NCBI GenBank assembly: GCA_023265235.1
Contig: JAHFUF010000099.1
Span: forward strand, 1 to 7,296
Reading direction: 5' to 3'
DNA: 7,296 bases
Origin: Blastocatellia bacterium
GTDB lineage: Bacteria > Acidobacteriota > Blastocatellia > Chloracidobacteriales > JADJPF01
Positions within the stretch are counted from its first letter, which is position 1. The number at the start of each line of letters is the position of its first letter. A program made the translations under genes and the position numbers. Below, in pieces: positions 5,901 through 7,296 of this stretch. The notes beneath the pieces are model-generated. The model ran no database searches, was not told where the DNA came from, and was given only the letters and a program-made list of their open reading frames with translations.

Positions 5901-6182
5901 ATGCCACACACTACAGAGGCTAGAGAAAGGTCATTCGGTTACTTATTAAGCTTACAACTTAATAGCAGGCTTTGTTACAAACCTACTAGCAGGCGTACTC
6001 TAGTACTAGCTATGAGCAGTCCAAAAGTAGAAAACCTCCTAGTAGTCGCAGGCAAAGTAGGACAAAACATACTAGATAGTAAATTTAATAGCTATCCTTT
6101 TGAAAATAAATTAGATAGTGGTAAACACATTAATATAGCGATAAATCGCTTAAGATCTTTTGATAATTATACAAAATTATAA
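5901..6182 (+). CDS. Hypothetical 93-residue protein upstream of the tRNA array
   Basis: I do not recognise this protein. It begins at an ATG with an excellent AGGAG (5889-5893) 7 nt upstream, and lies about 83 nt downstream of a probable sigma-54 promoter start. The product is basic in its N-terminal half (R8, R10, R23, R31, R32), with no signal peptide or clear membrane helix. The segment V-E-N-L-L-V-V-A-G-K-V-G-Q-N-I-L-D (about 43-59) could be an amphipathic helix. Codon use differs from the upstream gene: AGG and AGA outnumber CGN, and AGC, CTA and GTA are frequent. The first third is rich in short inverted repeats. It is followed by two hairpins, the second a terminator, then the tRNA genes. 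It could be a real small protein, a leader ORF controlling the array, or a chance ORF over a structured RNA. Confidence 0.45.
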   Translation: MPHTTEARERSFGYLLSLQLNSRLCYKPTSRRTLVLAMSSPKVENLLVVAGKVGQNILDSKFNSYPFENKLDSGKHINIAINRLRSFDNYTKL

Positions 6183-6187
6183 ATTCG

Positions 6188-6211
6188 CAGGAGCGGGCAC
6201 TCCTGCTCCTG
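6188..6211 (+). other. GC-rich hairpin 5 nt after the ORF stop codon
   Basis: CAGGAGC (6188-6194) pairs perfectly with GCTCCTG (6205-6211) around a 10-nt loop. It has no U-run. Its left arm contains AGGAGCGGG (6189-6197), which recurs exactly at 6253-6261 in the terminator. The two structures can therefore exchange strands. Confidence 0.6.
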
Positions 6212-6252
6212 AAAATCTTAAATATAAATAAGTTGAGATTTTAGTACAGTTT

Positions 6253-6305
6253 AGGAGCGGGTTGCCCTGTAGCAAATAGCCACAGGCAATCCGCTCTTTT
6301 TATTT
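6253..6305 (+). terminator. Strong intrinsic terminator between the ORF and the tRNA array
   Basis: GAGCGG (6255-6260) pairs with CCGCTC (6291-6296). The stem continues through GTTGCC/GGCAAT (one G-U) and TGT/ACA to a short AAATA loop, with one bulged C and one mismatch, about 18 pairs in all. It is followed by CTTTTTATTT. The tRNA-Tyr gene begins only 12 nt after the U-run, which leaves little room for a separate promoter. Confidence 0.85.
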
Positions 6306-6317
6306 GGCAAAATTCAC

Positions 6318-6402
6318 GCAGGAGTATCCACGTGGCAAGGTAAGCGGTCTGTAAAACCGTTCCTCCAAAAGAGGTTTGAAGGTTCAACTCCTTCCTTCTG
6401 CA
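6318..6402 (+). tRNA. tRNA-Tyr (GUA)
   Basis: 85 nt. The 7-bp acceptor stem GCAGGAG/CTTCTGC has one G-U. The anticodon loop is CTGTAAA with GTA at 6351-6353. A long variable arm with CCTC/GAGG and the T-arm GAAGG-TTCAACT-CCTTC fit class II bacterial tRNA-Tyr. The discriminator is A and no CCA is encoded. The D-stem is poor: only about two pairs form, next to a mismatch, although the GG of the D-loop is present. Confidence 0.88.
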
Positions 6403-6419
6403 TTAGACAATTAAAACTT

Positions 6420-6494
6420 GGAGACGTGGTATGGCAACAGTCTACTAAACTGTCGAGTATTAAACTTGTATAGATTCGACTCCTATCGTCTCCG
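6420..6494 (+). tRNA. tRNA-Ser-like (ACU anticodon) lacking the D-stem; possible pseudo-tRNA
   Basis: 75 nt. The 7-bp acceptor GGAGACG/CGTCTCC is perfect, and ACAGT/ACTGT forms an anticodon stem with loop CTACTAA, anticodon ACT at 6444-6446. A long variable arm (CGAGT/ACTTG) and G discriminator are those of a serine tRNA. Only 10 nt (TGGTATGGCA) separate the acceptor and anticodon stems. They equal the 3' half of the D-arm of the next tRNA, so the 5' half is deleted and no D-stem can form. The T-stem closes with an A-C mismatch where G53-C61 is normal. A34 in a Ser AGY tRNA is abnormal. It is either a decayed copy or a specialised tRNA. Confidence 0.6.
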
Positions 6495-6511
6495 TCAAGC
6501 AAGTCTGTTTT

Positions 6512-6538
6512 TTGACAACTTAATATTTTCCCTAAATT
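6512..6538 (+). promoter_or_regulatory. Possible housekeeping-type promoter inside the tRNA array
   Basis: The longest spacer of the array (6495-6558, 64 nt) contains a perfect TTGACA (6512-6517) and, 15 nt on, TAAATT (6533-6538). The spacing is short of the ideal 17 nt, so support is modest. It would start transcription about 10-15 nt before tRNA-Ser(GCU) and leave the two preceding tRNAs in a separate unit. Confidence 0.35.
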
Positions 6539-6558
6539 TACTAAAAGTTTTTTAATTT

Positions 6559-6646
6559 GGAGGTGTCGTCAAATTTGGTATGGCAACGGGTTGCTAACTC
6601 GTCGGGCATTATTTTGCCTATGTAGGTTCGACTCCTATCGCCTCCG
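6559..6646 (+). tRNA. tRNA-Ser (GCU)
   Basis: 88 nt. The acceptor is GGAGGTG/CGCCTCC (one G-U) and the D-stem GTC/GGC closes a loop with GG. The anticodon arm is ACGGG-TTGCTAA-CTCGT with GCT at 6593-6595. A long variable arm (GGCA/TGCC) and T-arm GTAGG-TTCGACT-CCTAT follow, with the serine-type G discriminator. No CCA is encoded. It decodes AGC/AGU and is closely related to the preceding D-armless gene. Confidence 0.93.
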
Positions 6647-6657
6647 TTAAAAACTTT

Positions 6658-6740
6658 GGAGAGTTCGCCTAATGGTATGGCAGCAGTTTGGAGAACTGCC
6701 GCGCAAAACGCGCTTGAGAGTTCGACTCTCTCACTCTCCA
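6658..6740 (+). tRNA. tRNA-Ser (GGA)
   Basis: 83 nt. The acceptor GGAGAGT/ACTCTCC is perfect, as is the D-stem GCC/GGC. The anticodon arm GCAGT-TTGGAGA-ACTGC has GGA at 6690-6692. The variable arm GCGC/GCGC is long, and the T-arm is GAGAG-TTCGACT-CTCTC. It decodes UCC/UCU. The discriminator is A, where bacterial tRNA-Ser normally has G. No CCA is encoded. Confidence 0.92.
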
Positions 6741-6759
6741 TTAGTCTTTTTTAGAAATT

Positions 6760-6836
6760 GGACTCGTAGCTCAGACTGGATTTAGAGCACAGGTTTCCGA
6801 CACCTGAGGTCATAGGTTCAATTCCTATCGAGTTCA
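6760..6836 (+). tRNA. tRNA-Arg (CCG)
   Basis: 77 nt. The acceptor is GGACTCG/CGAGTTC (one G-U) and the D-stem GCTC/GAGC has an enlarged 12-nt loop. The anticodon arm CAGGT-TTCCGAC-ACCTG has CCG at 6797-6799. The variable loop is 5 nt and the T-arm is ATAGG-TTCAATT-CCTAT. The discriminator is A and no CCA is encoded. It reads CGG. Confidence 0.92.
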
Positions 6837-6856
6837 TACAGCTAATCACTTATCTT

Positions 6857-6930
6857 GCGAGAGTGGCGTAATTGGTAAACGCGCTAGTCTTAGAAGCTAG
6901 ATTCTGTGGGTTCAAATCCCACCTTTCGCA
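6857..6930 (+). tRNA. tRNA-Leu (UAG) with short variable loop
   Basis: 74 nt. The acceptor is GCGAGAG/CTTTCGC and the leucine-type D-arm has GCG/CGC closing a loop with TTGG. The anticodon arm CTAGT-CTTAGAA-GCTAG has TAG at 6891-6893, and the T-arm is GTGGG-TTCAAAT-CCCAC. The discriminator is A. The variable region is only ATTCT (6901-6905), where bacterial tRNA-Leu normally has a long base-paired arm. No CCA is encoded. Confidence 0.9.
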
Positions 6931-6952
6931 TCCTCGTATCTTTACTAGCTTT

Positions 6953-7024
6953 GTGGGTGTAGTTCAGTGGCTAGAATATAAGTTTGCCATACTTAAGACG
7001 TGAGTTCGATTCTCATCACCCACA
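6953..7024 (+). tRNA. tRNA-Gly (GCC)
   Basis: 72 nt. The acceptor GTGGGTG/CACCCAC is perfect and the D-stem is GTTC/GAAT. The anticodon arm TAAGT-TTGCCAT-ACTTA has GCC at 6986-6988, and the T-arm is GTGAG-TTCGATT-CTCAT. The variable loop is 4 nt. The second acceptor pair is U-A and the discriminator A, whereas bacterial tRNA-Gly usually has C2-G71 and U73. No CCA is encoded. Confidence 0.9.
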
Positions 7025-7035
7025 TCTCAGATTAT

Positions 7036-7109
7036 GAACTCGTAGCTCAGTTGGAAAGAGCATAAGTTTCCTAAACTTAAGGTCGTAGGTTCAAGTCCTA
7101 CCGGGTTTA
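7036..7109 (+). tRNA. tRNA-Arg (CCU)
   Basis: 74 nt. The acceptor GAACTCG/CGGGTTT begins with a G-U pair and has a second U-G. The D-stem is GCTC/GAGC. The anticodon arm TAAGT-TTCCTAA-ACTTA has CCT at 7070-7072, and the T-arm is GTAGG-TTCAAGT-CCTAC. The discriminator is A and no CCA is encoded. It reads AGG, a codon used in the ORF upstream of the array. Confidence 0.92.
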
Positions 7110-7128
7110 TTTAAGCTAAATACCTTAA

Positions 7129-7202
7129 GCCGAAGTGGTGCAACTGGCAGACACCTACGTTTCAGAAATGTAGTTATAAGGGTTCAAATCCCTTCTTTGG
7201 CA
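7129..7202 (+). tRNA. tRNA-Leu (CAG) with short variable loop
   Basis: 74 nt. The acceptor is GCCGAAG/CTTTGGC and the leucine-type D-arm is GTG/CAC. The anticodon arm TACGT-TTCAGAA-ATGTA has CAG at 7163-7165, and the T-arm is AAGGG-TTCAAAT-CCCTT. The discriminator is A. As in the other Leu gene of the array, the variable region is only five nucleotides (GTTAT, 7173-7177). No CCA is encoded. Confidence 0.9.
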
Positions 7203-7219
7203 CTTAGAAAATTTTCCTT

Positions 7220-7292
7220 GGATCCGTAGCTCAGTTGGTAGAGCAGCTGGCTTTTAACCAGCGAGTCGCAGGTTCGATTCCTGCCAGATTCA
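7220..7292 (+). tRNA. tRNA-Lys (UUU)
   Basis: 73 nt. The D-stem is GCTC/GAGC and the anticodon arm GCTGG-CTTTTAA-CCAGC has TTT at 7253-7255. The variable loop is 5 nt and the T-arm is GCAGG-TTCGATT-CCTGC. The acceptor GGATCCG/CAGATTC has a C-A mismatch at the sixth pair and one G-U. The discriminator is A and no CCA is encoded. It ends 4 nt before the window edge, so the array probably continues. Confidence 0.92.
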
Positions 7293-7296
7293 TCTG

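Noticed and set aside
5919..5990. Annotating a tRNA-Val (UAC) gene
   Set aside because: The anticodon arm fits, but there is no TTCRA T-loop, no 7-bp acceptor stem and no proper discriminator region. It is kept only as a low-interest finding.
6314..6741. Minus-strand ORFs of 62 and 66 codons (6314-6502 and 6541-6741)
   Set aside because: They are antisense readings of tRNA genes; the predicted peptides are the familiar artefacts of tRNA complements.
6183..7296. CRISPR array
   Set aside because: The recurring elements are tRNA arms (T-arm and acceptor similarity), not identical direct repeats with uniform spacers.

Overview
The window looks like chromosomal DNA from an AT-rich bacterium. It holds a response regulator with a DUF4388 (PATAN)-type domain, a type IV pilus/type II secretion-like PilN-PilO-PilP-pseudopilin operon, a bacterial deoxyhypusine-synthase-like gene and a probable sigma-54 promoter. 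Together these suggest Acidobacteriota (Blastocatellia-like) or a neighbouring deep phylum. This is an inference from gene families, and no rRNA or marker gene in the window fixes the taxonomy. The sigma-54 promoter argues against cyanobacteria, which otherwise share some of these families.

Layout. Positions 1-837 (+) are the 3' part of a response regulator that begins before the window. Convergent with it, 862-4138 (-) is a tightly packed four-gene operon transcribed pilN -> pilO -> pilP/gspC-like -> pseudopilin-like. It encodes inner-membrane alignment-complex proteins and an unusual pseudopilin with an acidic, Asn/Gly-rich insert. No pilM precedes pilN and no secretin gene follows. The 349-nt divergent gap 4139-4487 carries 10-bp tandem repeats. 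Positions 4488-5594 (+) encode a deoxyhypusine synthase/SpeY-type NAD-dependent aminobutyltransferase, probably a polyamine enzyme.

The 306-nt gap 5595-5900 holds a perfect 14-bp stem-loop, a 14-bp palindrome and a well-formed sigma-54 (-24/-12) promoter. This promoter points at a 93-codon ORF of unknown function (5901-6182) with an excellent ribosome binding site. Two GC-rich hairpins follow, the second a strong intrinsic terminator with a U-run. Only 12 nt further on begins an array of ten tRNA genes that runs into the right edge.

The tRNA array (6318-7292, all +, none with encoded CCA) is Tyr(GUA), Ser-like(ACU), Ser(GCU), Ser(GGA), Arg(CCG), Leu(UAG), Gly(GCC), Arg(CCU), Leu(CAG), Lys(UUU). 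Several members are structurally abnormal. The second tRNA has lost the 5' half of its D-arm, and both Leu tRNAs have 5-nt variable loops in place of the long class II arm. Others carry unusual discriminator bases or acceptor-stem defects. This resembles the divergent tRNA arrays known from plasmids, integrative elements and large phages more than a housekeeping operon. The most interesting hypothesis is that sigma-54 promoter, short ORF, mutually exclusive hairpins and terminator form an attenuator-like switch in front of the tRNA array. The pieces are visible in the sequence; the regulatory logic is inferred.
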